A stretch of DNA of 64,000 nucleotides from Ischnura elegans (Eukaryota; Arthropoda; Insecta; Odonata; Coenagrionidae). The notes beneath the pieces are model-generated. The model did no database searches, was not told the DNA's origin, and saw only the letters and a program-made list of their open reading frames with translations. The translations under genes were made by a program, and so were the position numbers. The stretch spans positions 7,564,001 through 7,628,000 of the forward strand of contig NC_060252.1 of the NCBI RefSeq assembly GCF_921293095.1, in the 5' to 3' direction. Position 1 is the stretch's first letter. Every line of letters starts with the position of its first letter. Of this stretch, positions 51,401-59,140 are shown piece by piece.

Positions 51401-52228
51401 AGTGGCTCTTCCAGCAATGAACTCTGAATTATAATTATCAGTTAAAACCCTGTGCCAACATCATTGTCTAAAATAATGATAATGGGTAAGTATAATAATC
51501 TCATGTTGTGAACAGAGCAGATGTAATTAGAAAAACGACTCCTTTGATCAAATAGTATTCTCAAGTGTTCAGTTTACCTGAACTTACTGGAGGAAACAGG
51601 AGATAAAACTTAAGCCTCCAACAACCAGTGTTTCGCTAAGGGAACAAGCTAGTACAGTTTCGATAATGCAATACAAAGAAAATGAATACAGTTAAGCCCA
51701 CGACAAAAAAAACTGAACCAGTGCATATTTACAAGAATCCTCACTGCTTGTTTTCTATATTTAAACTGCTGGCATTCCCTCCACCATTCGAAGTCCTATA
51801 AGGGCCAAACAAGTTCTTCCTGTTCTGTTAATCTATCAACTATCAACTTTACTGCTGCTTCGTCAAAATTTTGGCTGTATACAGAGCCATCGAACAGAAA
51901 ACTATTAAAAGCCTTTGGGCAGAAGATAAATGAAATACAGATGTAATAATATGAGTACATATATGTGAGACAGAATTCCTATCACTTGACATAGACATCA
52001 GTAAACAACTATGTGGTCCACTTAGTATGTTATTTATGCACTGCAATGAACTATGCGAAGAGTTTAGCATCTGACAAATTATAAACACCTCAGTGTTTAC
52101 TAACCTGTTGGCAATCCAAGTACGAAATATTTATCGGGGCCAGGATTAAAATCATTGATTCTTTTAAGGACATACTTAGCAGCCCATTCGGCAACATCAT
52201 CGCCCGACTCGAGAATGACTAACCTCAT
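36405..52228 (-). CDS. GNPDA: Glucosamine-6-phosphate deaminase, complete six-exon gene
   Basis: The enzyme converts glucosamine 6-phosphate to fructose 6-phosphate and ammonia, the catabolic exit from the hexosamine pathway, and is cytosolic in animals. Joining 52228-52105, 46940-46839, 43777-43595, 40418-40234, 36789-36616 and 36467-36405 gives 276 residues, the usual family length. Every junction is GT-AG; the first three introns are phase 1 and the last two phase 0. Family landmarks fall at the standard positions: LGLPTGGTPLG (37-47), FNMDEYVG with Asp72, [16 protein letters not shown] with Asp141, His143 and Glu148, the phosphate-binding Arg172, and TGAHKA with Lys208. No signal peptide or membrane segment is present. 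The start is the only in-frame ATG matching the family N-terminus (MRLVILES). The C-terminus after KYFKEL is animal-variable. Nothing looks broken; the introns are full of transposons. GNPDA1 and GNPDA2 type paralogues cannot be distinguished here. Confidence 0.97.
36616..36789 (-). CDS. GNPDA: GNPDA coding exon 5
   Basis: This exon is exactly 58 codons, in phase 0 at both ends (residues 199-256). It runs from [15 protein letters not shown], with phosphate-binding Lys208, through [13 protein letters not shown] and CDEDATLEL to VKYFK. The acceptor is TTTTGGATAG|GT and the donor TTCAAG|GTATGT. Confidence 0.96.
38280..38440 (+). repeat. Two direct copies of a pogo-terminus-like sequence
   Basis: GGTGAAACCTCTACGTAGTG (38281) and GGCAAACCTCTATGTAGCGA (38373) begin similar segments of about 60 bases that both continue through CGTAAACCT-like and TCATACCA-like phrases. 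They look like relics of pogo/Tigger ends and lie within a GNPDA intron. Confidence 0.45.
39877..40097. mobile_element. MITE with GGCC termini, 221 bp
   Basis: The left end GGCCGTTTTATACGGGGCA and the reverse complement of the right end GGCCATTTTACACGGGGTT are inverted repeats (15 of 19 positions). The flanks do not show a convincing target duplication, so the superfamily (Harbinger-like or hAT-like) is open. It lies in a GNPDA intron, 137 bases downstream of exon 4 in the transcript sense. Confidence 0.55.
40234..40418 (-). CDS. GNPDA: GNPDA coding exon 4
   Basis: This is the catalytic exon, residues 137-198. It carries [16 protein letters not shown] with Asp141, His143 and Glu148, then Arg172 and the [12 protein letters not shown] segment. 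The acceptor is TTCTGAAG|GT and the donor GGGAG|GTACGT. Confidence 0.96.
40913..42654. mobile_element. Tigger/pogo-like element, 1.74 kb, non-autonomous
   Basis: The ends CCGTATAAGTGCGTGTAAGA and (reverse complement) CCGCATAAGCTTGTGTAAGA match at 16 of 20 positions and both continue GGCGCACC. TA flanks both ends (40911-40912, 42655-42656). No transposase frame is detectable. It carries a younger Harbinger-like MITE at 41933-42229 and is GC-richer than the host DNA. It sits in the GNPDA intron between exons 3 and 4. Confidence 0.75.
41933..42229. mobile_element. PIF/Harbinger-like MITE nested in the Tigger-like element
   Basis: The terminal inverted repeats begin GGCCCCTTGCACACACACCG and are identical over 43 bases by eye. 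The three-base duplication TTA lies on both sides (41930-41932, 42230-42232). Several internal CCGGTAAAATAT-type palindromes suggest strong folding. Perfect ends indicate a recent insertion relative to its host element. Confidence 0.9.
43595..43777 (-). CDS. GNPDA: GNPDA coding exon 3
   Basis: This exon encodes residues 76-136 and the first base of codon 137, from [11 protein letters not shown] through ILDGNA to VELFVG. The acceptor is preceded by a T-rich tract ending TTGACAG; the donor is GGAG|GTAATG. Confidence 0.96.
44434..44565 (+). repeat. Intronic repeat, copy 1
   Basis: The sequence is about 75-80 percent similar, in the same orientation, to 46549-46690; shared phrases include GGCTGAAG(A/T)GTAAACTCCTT, GTTGT(C/T)CTCAGG and TTTGAGGGATTA. 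Both copies lie in the GNPDA intron between exons 2 and 3, on either side of the hAT MITE and copia fragment. The class is unknown. Confidence 0.65.
44773..44973. mobile_element. hAT-type MITE, 201 bp, perfect 8-bp duplication
   Basis: The ends are CAGGGGCAGATCCAGGATTT and (reverse complement) CATAGGCGGATCTAGGGGGG. The 8-base sequence TAACCCAA occurs immediately on both sides (44765-44772, 44974-44981), diagnostic of hAT insertion. G- and C-runs inside are typical of this widespread MITE type. Confidence 0.9.
45230..45890 (+). mobile_element. Ty1/copia fragment, RNase H end of Pol
   Basis: Near 45675-45735 the translation gives [18 protein letters not shown] with a frameshift, the conserved end of copia RNase H. 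Upstream at about 45280-45300, HRSTRY is a likely remnant of the KHIDIRYH box. A purine-rich tract (CTAAAGCGGG, near 45885) precedes the probable LTR. Most of Pol and all of Gag are missing. Confidence 0.65.
45895..46509 (+). repeat. Probable copia 3' LTR
   Basis: The stretch starts directly after the purine-rich tract with TATTAAAATTAA (a decayed TGTT start) and ends near GGTAACA, about 615 bases later. This is plausible in position and size for a copia LTR, but no second copy is in the window, so the ends are approximate. The antisense frames inside are not genes. Confidence 0.35.
46549..46690 (+). repeat. Intronic repeat, copy 2
   Basis: This is the partner of 44434-44565. It differs by a (TA)n expansion near 46595-46608 and scattered substitutions. 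Confidence 0.65.
46839..46940 (-). CDS. GNPDA: GNPDA coding exon 2
   Basis: This exon encodes residues 42-75 and the first base of codon 76 ([10 protein letters not shown] to DEYV), including catalytic Asp72 in FNMDEYVG. The acceptor is ACTTTCAG|GC and the donor GTTG|GTGAGT, both strong matches to consensus. The phase agrees with exons 1 and 3. Confidence 0.96.
47765..48330 (+). repeat. Dispersed repeat, copy B
   Basis: This is homologous to 28683-29500 but lacks the TTAA-flanked insertion, so it preserves the empty site near 47992-48003 (AATTTATTCAATACAAGCC here against AATTCATTAA and TTAAATGCAAGCC around the insertion). It is in the first GNPDA intron. Confidence 0.8.
48375..48580 (-). repeat. 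tRNA-like SINE remnant
   Basis: On the minus strand, CCTTCAAATCCCAGC resembles a B box and GGTCTTGGTTGCTGG an upstream arm. The adjoining 48378-48440 resembles 31015-31075, which suggests a second copy of the same family. Confidence 0.35.
49004..49151. mobile_element. Tigger-like MITE, 148 bp
   Basis: The ends CCGTATATGTCTGAATATAG and (reverse complement) CGTATTTCTCCGAATGTAG are inverted repeats, each followed by a C-run (TCCCCCC). TA flanks both ends. The terminus CCGTAT recalls the larger element at 40913, so the two may belong to one family group. Confidence 0.65.
49472..49766. mobile_element. hAT-type MITE, 295 bp, perfect 8-bp duplication
   Basis: The left end is CAATGGCGCAGCGAGGGG, and the right end as reverse complement CAGGGGCGCAGGTAGG. 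TTGCAGAC occurs immediately on both sides (49464-49471, 49767-49774). A second copy starts at 63780 in the opposite orientation. Confidence 0.9.
50059..50199 (+). pseudogene. hAT transposase C-terminal fragment
   Basis: The frame reads [17 protein letters not shown], then [17 protein letters not shown], ending GSNIT and TGA at 50197-50199. This matches the dimerisation region at the C-terminus of hAT transposases (E-R-x-F-S, then L-x-P-x-x-x-E). Upstream coding sequence is absent or unrecognisable, so it is the 3' end of an otherwise lost element. Confidence 0.8.
50528..50613 (-). repeat. Probable right end of the hAT element
   Basis: Read on the minus strand the segment begins TAGGGATGTGTGAGTAGTAC and continues through repeats of CTCGAGT and GAGTCGAGT. 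Short GAGTCGA repeats behind a (C/T)AGGGATG start are typical of some hAT termini. It lies about 330 bases downstream of the transposase stop, the expected position. Confidence 0.5.
50620..52090. other. Intronic DNA without recognised content
   Basis: This is GNPDA first-intron sequence. No gene or bounded repeat is recognised. Confidence 0.5.
52105..52228 (-). CDS. GNPDA: GNPDA coding exon 1
   Basis: This exon encodes residues 1-41 plus the first base of codon 42, from MRLVILES to LGLPT. The donor reads CAACAG|GTTAGT on the minus strand. About 15 bases upstream of the ATG a TTTTCAG acceptor-like site (boundary near 52243/52244) suggests that the short 5' leader is spliced to an upstream non-coding exon that I cannot place. 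Confidence 0.95.
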
Positions 52229-52334
52229 CTTTTACTGGGAAATCTGAAAAATAAACGGGAGGATTATTTACATGCACTGAAAATTCACGAGTCACAAAAT
52301 GTCGATTCCGTTTCATCCACAGGCCATATGCTCA

Positions 52335-52856
52335 TTACAGAAAATAAAAAACTGTGAAGTGGTCGCATTTATATGATAAATAAAAGCGTAAGGACGCAAT
52401 TGAATCACTATTACACGAACTCCGGAAACCAGAAGAATAAGCAATATCTATAACGAATTGACTGAGTTGGATAAACAAACTAAGCACCAGGTACAGCGCA
52501 GAAGCTATGCTTTGGTGAACGTAAAACTCCTGTGATAGGATTACACAACATAACATGAGAACAAGAAAGGCTGGCAGATTAATTACCAGACAGATAAAAG
52601 AATGCAATGAACTAGATACCACTGATATGAGATAAGAAAAAGCTTGCAATGACGATGGCCAGTATATACCCCAATGAACAGATTTCGATAAGCTTAGAGA
52701 AATAAATTCATACAGGGAAGCTAGCGTCTTAATCCGGCACAGACGATCTGAAGATAATGATATGTTCGCAGTTGGTTCATTGACCGGCACAGGCAGATTT
52801 TGACCGCATCGCCCTTCGATCGAGGTCAAGGCTGACTTGTGAAATATAATTGACAA
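52335..52856 (-). other. 173-codon open frame upstream of GNPDA, unknown
   Basis: An uninterrupted minus-strand frame begins at ATG 52856 and ends 107 bases upstream of the GNPDA start. Its middle is hydrophobic (SFICLVINLPAFLVLMLCCV, LYLVLSLFIQLSQFVID), so two membrane segments are conceivable. No family is recognised, and it would occupy the GNPDA 5' leader or first intron. Its length is notable for AT-rich DNA but not decisive. Confidence 0.15.
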
Positions 52857-53502
52857 TAAATAACAAGTGAAGCATCCGATACATTAAATCATATCAAATG
52901 AACGTACCAAACAGGAATGAGAGAGAGAAATATAGCCCTGATTCCTATTATTTAAATGTGCAAGGTAACAAACGAAAATCGGTAATGAGTAGATGAGCAG
53001 CTGTTGAGGAGGCGTGGCTCTCAGGAGGCAAATTCGAATCTGCTTATAACTGTGACAAATGCATTTTCAGAACCGCAAAATGAAATTAACGTATTAACTT
53101 GTTCATGAATTAAATTGGAGAAATCAATCAAATAATCAATGGTGTTTGGACAAAAACTGTTTAAAGCTGAGTACTTTCGTACATAAAAACAGAAAGTCTT
53201 TATGTCGTACTAAATACTTAGGAACAGTTGCATTTTCAGCACCGTGTAGGTACGCCCAAATGTCTTACACGACAAAATGCCTGCACACAATTTATATTCC
53301 TTCATTTCAATCCTAAGATGCTTAGTTTTTACTAAAACATATATGCCCTAATATTTTGTATTTACATGAGATTATTTCATTTTACCAATACTCCTTGGAT
53401 ATGATGACAGTTGGAGAAAAGGTTTAAAATGGTTGGTTCATGCTAAGCTCTTCACGGACAGGTCCCTCAGGATGGCATTTATATTTTTCCCAGTGTGAGG
53501 AG

Positions 53503-53671
53503 TTTATTAGGTGAGGAAACTTATACTAAACCTTATAAATAAAACTAGAACACGACCCGGATTTCAACATCAGCGTCATCATCAGGTGGTTGACGTTAAG
53601 ATGAATTGAAACCCGGGTCGTGTTCTAGTTATTATTTGTGTGGTTTAGCAAAAGTTTCCTCGCCTAATAAA
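53503..53671. repeat. Foldback with hammerhead-like motifs
   Basis: The left arm (53503 to about 53588) and right arm (about 53589-53671) are imperfect inverted copies. Shared stretches include ACTAGAACACGACCCGG and GAGGAAACTT. The reverse complement of the left arm reads CTGATGATGACGCTGATGTT then GAAATCCGGG, a CUGAUGA box and GAAA in hammerhead order, though without a good stem II. The layout parallels the palindrome at 6681. Confidence 0.7.
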
Positions 53672-53789
53672 GTTTGTGATGGAATACAACGGAGTTTCCC
53701 AAGATTGTGTTCTAACGCATGGAGTTCTCGGAGTTCTCCACATTGACAAAAGAATCATCCACAGTTTATACATAAACTAAGTAGCGGTG

Positions 53790-54060
53790 ATAAAATCAGG
53801 GCCAAGTCATGAAGAAATAAGAATTAGGAAAGAACTTATATTTGGAGTGTACTCCTATACGGAAGTGAGGCATGGACAATGACAGCCGCGGAGATAGCAA
53901 GGATGGAGGCCTTAGAAATGTGGTGCTACAGAGGAATGATGAGGATCAAATAGATCGACCGAGTAAGTAATGAGGAAATCCTAAGAAGACTAGGAGGGTG
54001 CGAAAAGATTGGCTGATCGGAGAATTGAGTGAAGAGCTGCTGAGTCAAACCAAGGTATGG
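53790..54060 (+). pseudogene. LINE C-terminal remnant
   Basis: Frames across 53850-53960 give YTEVRHGQ, then a shifted ETW-like segment and MRIK-IDR(V)SNEE, the C-terminal region shared with the endonuclease-RT LINEs elsewhere in the window. It is broken by stops and adjoins the foldback. Confidence 0.5.
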
Positions 54061-56035
54061 TACTTGGAGGAGGCGACCGACAAGGTCGTTTGCTCCATGA
54101 AGGAAGGGAATGGAAGGAAGGGTGGAGAGAAACCCGGCGTCGGCGTTAGCCTACTCTTAACGAAAGGCGCCAAGGGGACCACAATCTTAATAATTCTTCC
54201 ATTACTTCTCATTACGAATTCTTTCACATTTGACTTCTCTGCTGATATCATTATATCCATTCCTCAATGCAGAGGAGGCCGCCCCCTTCAACGTTACAAA
54301 CGAACCACTTTTGCAAACTCTTTCTCAGCCATATTTTTACAAAATGACTTTTTCATTTTTTATAAAAGCGTCCTTGAACATTTCCATACTCTCTTAGCAA
54401 TTTCATTGTAGTGTTATTCCTGTCCTTATATATTATTTAATACGATGTCATTTGTCTCTGTCATTCCGTTCTCATATTATCCCGTAAACAATGTAATGTC
54501 TTGCACTAACTTATTTCATACAATTTTCCTTGCGCCCTGCAACCCTTATATCATTCATCTGACGTATCCGTACCACATATTCGCCACATGCACATTTTTA
54601 AAAGGGCCTGGGAGAGAAAACACCCCTGTCTCAATCTCCGTTCGATACCAAATCGCTTTCCTATTTTTCAGTGCAGTGTCAAATCTATCGGAGCTTTTTT
54701 TCATGTCGGCTACAATCTGTCCCCATGTTGATAACGTAAACATGAATAAATGCAATGCAATGAATAACATTTTTACGCCTGATTGCCAATGTCAATTTCT
54801 AAAATTGAAATTTAAGAAACAATAACTGATAAAAAGGATATATTTGAACGTAAAACACAATTACCAAAATGAATGTAAGTTGCTAAAAAAGCGAAAGAAC
54901 TAATGTCTGTTCGGGATTCAATGGTTTGCTAATGGGAGTCAAAAAGATAAATTTAAATGGAAGAGGACAGGCCCAAAATCGTTTCGCACAAAAATCCTTG
55001 CGAAATGCACCTATACGTTCGAAAAGAAAGTACATATATCATTACCATTTCGTGGCTCCACCGAACGAATGTATTTTATTGTGATTATCACGTCCTTTTC
55101 GTCCCACATATGCACACGCCTCTTCCATTAATTCATTCCATTTCTCTCGTACCGCGGTATTCGCGAATTCTCATACTTTATATTTTTATTTAAATATATT
55201 CTATCTGATAAACTTTATTCAGATATGTTATAGCCCCCTCATTTTATATTTATTCACCAACCTCATCTTTTTTATTAGATGTCTTCACATGAATCATATC
55301 ACATCACATACACAAATATAAATTTACTTCATTTGAAATTTTAGCTACATCTGCAGTATTTTAATTACAGGTCAATATCCAAATATAAAAGTTTTTAAGA
55401 ACTAAGTTTATATTTACCATTAATTAAGTTTTAATCCGGAATTCCCTAAGCGGGTCTTTCTTTTAATTTCAAAGGAAAACCTTTTCAATTTAGATAAATA
55501 AAATTGAAGTAAATTCCGCTGTGTTTTGAAATAGATAATTGCATTATATCACCTCGTGTAAGTAGGATTACAACCGGGTTAAATAAGGATGCGGATAAGA
55601 AACAGATATATAAAATGAAGCTATCTCTGGTCTTTTAGCTTAAAAACTGATATATTTGCAGCATTAAATTGCGCATGATTTCGGCATCGACAGGGATAAC
55701 GCGTTTCCTCAATTTGGACAGGACGGGCATTATGAGATTCAAATGTTTCCGTCAAACTTTCAGAGATGGCGCAAAAATCGCCCTCTCCGAAAGAGCCCCT
55801 CGCGGTAGCCTTTGAAAACAGTTCAGTTTGGCTAGGCGGCGGCATTGGAGATGCAATTCAAAACTTGCTATGCTTGACTCACAATCAGTACAGCTGTTTT
55901 CGCTTGACCATTTTTGGCTTTATTTCATGAAAAATTCGATACTTTTTATGGACATCATAAATTTCCACGCACTCTCCCAAACTTTACCAACTCCTGAAGT
56001 CGGCGAGATGAAATTCATACGTATATCGACTATGG
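54061..56035. other. Non-coding stretch
   Basis: No gene is recognised. Open frames here, some above 120 codons, are AT-rich and partly run out of the LINE remnant. A GC-richer patch lies at 55680-55860. Confidence 0.45.
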
Positions 56036-56039
56036 AGTT

Positions 56040-57820
56040 TTGATTTAATATTATTATAGTATTCTACCGATTAAGGTAGGTTTCCATGGAGTACTAAAGA
56101 AGTGATCTGGGAGCCTCCCTTTCCTTCCAGCGCTAACTTCTTCAATTCAATATAAGGCCTACTCCGTTTTATTCTATCTAAAAATCCTATTCTTTTCCTT
56201 CCCCTCCCTCGTTTCCCTAACATTCTACCCTCTAACACCATTTTCAACATCCCCTCCCCGATAAGTACTCCCTCCATCCATACCTTCTGTCTCCTCCGTA
56301 TCTCATCTAAAAGCTGCCTCTCCTCGCCAACCATATCCAGCACTTCGTCGTTCCTTTTCCTCTCCGTCCATCTCACCCTCTCCATTCTTCTCCATGCCCA
56401 CATCTCGAATGCCTCCAATTTTCTCTCGTCGTCTTTCCTCAATGTCTACGTTTCCGCACCGTAGAGGGCTACACTCCAGATCAAACTCTTCACTAACCTT
56501 TTCTTTAAACTCTTACATAACGATCCTCTCTGAAGCTCCTTCCTGTTCATGGATGCCTCCTTTGCTAATGCAATTCTCTTCCTAATGTCCTTACTACTAA
56601 ATCCGTTTTCCTCTAACGTACTGCCTAATTAGTTGAACTGCTCAACCTGCTCAAGTTTTTCACCAACCACTTTTATCTTAAGTCTCACATTCCTCGCTCG
56701 TGATGCTTTAAAAAACCGCATAATATTAGTTTTCTTGTGATTAATCCTCATCCCATACTCCTCGCAACGCTCGTATAACGCATCCACTAGAGCCTGAAGC
56801 CCCCTCGCTGACTGGCTAATCAACGCCTGATCATCCGCGAATCTCATTGATTTGAACATTATTCCTCCCACTTTAATTCCAGCTTCTAACTCATCCCACG
56901 CTTCCCTTACCATCTCTTCAGCGTACACGTTAAAGAGCAGCGGCGAAAGAGGACAGCCTTGCCTCACTCCTCGTTCCATTCTTGCCCACCCAGATTCTCC
57001 GTCCGCTACCCTCACTTGCGCAGTCTGGGCCATATAAAGATTACGAATCAGTCGCCTATCCCTCCAATCTACACTTATTTTCTTGAGAATATCCAATAAT
57101 TTTACCCAGTTCCCTCTATCAAGGGCTTTTTCAAAATCCACAAAGCAGGCATACACGTCCTTCTCATCTTCTAGGTTCCTCTCGACGGGGGACCTCATTA
57201 CTGCTATTGCATCACGAGTTGACTTCCCTTTTCTGAAACCAAACTGATCTTCGCCCAAATACTCGGTTGCCCTCGCCTCCATTCGTCTGTTCAATATCCT
57301 TAGTACCACTTTCGCCGCGTGCAATATTAGGCTAATAGACCTGTAATCTCCGCATTCCACAGCTTTCTTCTTTTTCGGTAGCGGAATTAAAACCGTCTTC
57401 ACGAAATCCTCCGGCCAACATCCCTCCTCATAGATCCTGCGTACTAGTTCGAAAAACCTTTTCTTGCCTTCCTTCCCTAGATTCTTCAGAAGCTCACACG
57501 GGATATTGTCCACGCCTACTGATTTCCTAGCCTCCATAACATGAAGTGCTTTTTCTAATTCCGAATCTAATATCCCGGCCCAAGATTATCCTCCCCACTT
57601 CATTTTCATCCTCTAAAGTCAATCTCTCCGGTTTGTTCCTTCCTTCATAGAGATCCTCCACGTATTCCTTCCATCTCCTCTGTACCTCTTCTCGCTCGCT
57701 TGGGGCTTTGAATAAGTGTGGAAAATAATAAGTTTTTCCCCGGTATAAAAAGGATTCCCATTAATTTTACCGACTGACGATTTATTTAACTCATTATTTA
57801 CCAGAATTCTCAACTCAAAA
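56040..57820 (-). pseudogene. RTE-like non-LTR retrotransposon, 5'-truncated, fairly young
   Basis: On the minus strand the RT is nearly intact. EREEVQRRWKEYVEDLYEG (near 57690-57640) is followed by a frameshift near 57575. The 302-codon frame from 57537 to 56629 then carries SVGVDNIPCELLK, GEDQFGFRKGKSTRDAI, CFVDFEKALDR, GVRQGCPLSPLLFN and the catalytic FADD (residues 233-236, about 56841-56830). Two TAG codons interrupt the rest: at 56629-56631, and at 56446-56448, where the family normally has Trp in the ETWT box. After them come EAFEMWAWRRMER and GKRGRGRKRIG, then a short tail with AATAATATT. The endonuclease half is missing (5' truncation). Few lesions mean a more recent insertion than the other LINE copies. 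Confidence 0.9.
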
Positions 57821-57965
57821 AAAGCTCAAGGTTTGATACATTTCGATTACGATAGTTAAGTAAATTACGACCTAATAAACAGAAAAAAACTGAATATGAA
57901 GTAATGAGCTCTACGGCCTTGACAGGTAGATGTTAAATAAAATGCTCCAAAAGCCGTAATAAGTT

Positions 57966-58347
57966 ACACTTATCCGTTTTACGCTGATCCGGAATTTGCT
58001 GCGATGGTTTGCGAAATGAAAAAGGACTGCAGGGACAAAACACAGCCTCTCGACCGGTAAGCCTTTGCACTCACTCACACCCACTCGCCAAGCTGATACT
58101 GCCGGCAGAATAAGCTCAAGAAGAGCGGGTCAAGATGTGTAGTAGGAAAGTGAGAAGCATACACTTACAGTTTTACACCGACCCGGAATTTGCTGCAATA
58201 GTTTGCGAAGATGGAAAAGATCTACAGGGACCACACACAGCCTCTCAACCGGCCAGCCTTGGCACTCACCAACTCACACACAATCACACGTAATCACCAA
58301 AACACACGGGCTAAAACTACCGGGAGAAAGAGCTGAAGAAGAGCGGA
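57966..58347. repeat. Tandem duplication, two units of about 195 bp
   Basis: Unit 1 (57966-58132) and unit 2 (58162-58347) share CCGGAATTTGCTGC, CACAGCCTCTC, ACCGG and GAAGAGCGG in the same order at an offset of about 194 bases; they are roughly 75-80 percent alike. They lie just outside the 5' side of the RTE-like element and shortly before the hammerhead-like motif at 58495. Confidence 0.75.
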
Positions 58348-58491
58348 GAGGAGCGGAGCTCAAGAGAAAAAACTGAGTTATGATTTCCCTTATATTGTCG
58401 CACATGGAGCTCAAAACTAGCTTTTACATGTGAAATGTGTATTAATACTTCCTCATGGCCTGATTCCCCTACCCTAATATGCTACTAACAT

Positions 58492-58535
58492 TCGCTGATG
58501 AAAACGGATGACTCGTGTATCGAAACGTCGGCCAT
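58492..58535 (+). ncRNA. Hammerhead-like motif
   Basis: CTGATGA (58495-58501) is an exact match to the first conserved hammerhead box, and GAAACGTC (58522-58529) to the second. Between them GATGAC and GTGTATC can form a bulged hairpin. The five-base gap between the first box and that hairpin departs from the canonical fold. It resembles the termini of Penelope-like elements and may mark such an end. Confidence 0.35.
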
Positions 58536-58879
58536 GATGGAGACAAGCCAGTACAACTACGGCGATTTCAGTGGTAACAGACAATGAATTTAACTTTCAG
58601 CATGATATACACGAACTTTAAAGCTTATTGAATGATATTTATCGATTTACTCTGCGTGCGATTTGATAGAAAATTACCAGTTTAGGCAAACCTCACACCT
58701 TTTTAGCCCATCCCGCAACAAATTTCTGGCCACATATGCATGTACATACATGTATCTGTAGTACGTGCCTGCCCACGGAGTAACCTTATTCCGTCCTTAA
58801 CAACCGATGGCGAGAATTTTCGCGAATAGCAATTATGAGTACAATTTAAGAATGTTCTTACCCATGTGACTGTAATCAG

Positions 58880-59140
58880 AAATGTCGACTTACAAAAAAT
58901 ATTGGGGGGCCCAAACCGGGGATCTTGCCCCGGGAAATTTTATTAGCAGTGAGTTTTAAGATTTTTAAGCATTTTAGAAGAGTCATATGATCAACACTAG
59001 AACCCTGATAATTCGAATCTCGATATCTGGACACTCCGGGGAAAATCGACAAGCCTGACACATTTTTTCCTCATGCCCATAACGAATTTTTGAGGGGGCT
59101 CGGGCCCCCTCAGGCCCCATGGAGTCGGCGCCATTGATTG
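58880..59140. repeat. GC-rich repeat debris, MITE or SINE
   Basis: The segment has GGGGGGCCC near 58905 and a G/C-run (GGGGGCTCGGGCCCCCTC) near 59094, and ends ATGGAGTCGGCGCC. On the minus strand it starts GGCGCCGACTCCATGGGGCC. This is a common look for short arthropod repeats, but the ends and target duplication were not established. Confidence 0.35.

Noticed and set aside
53998-54411. 137-codon plus-strand frame
   Set aside because: It begins inside LINE debris in a shifted frame and continues into AT-rich sequence; no coherent protein.
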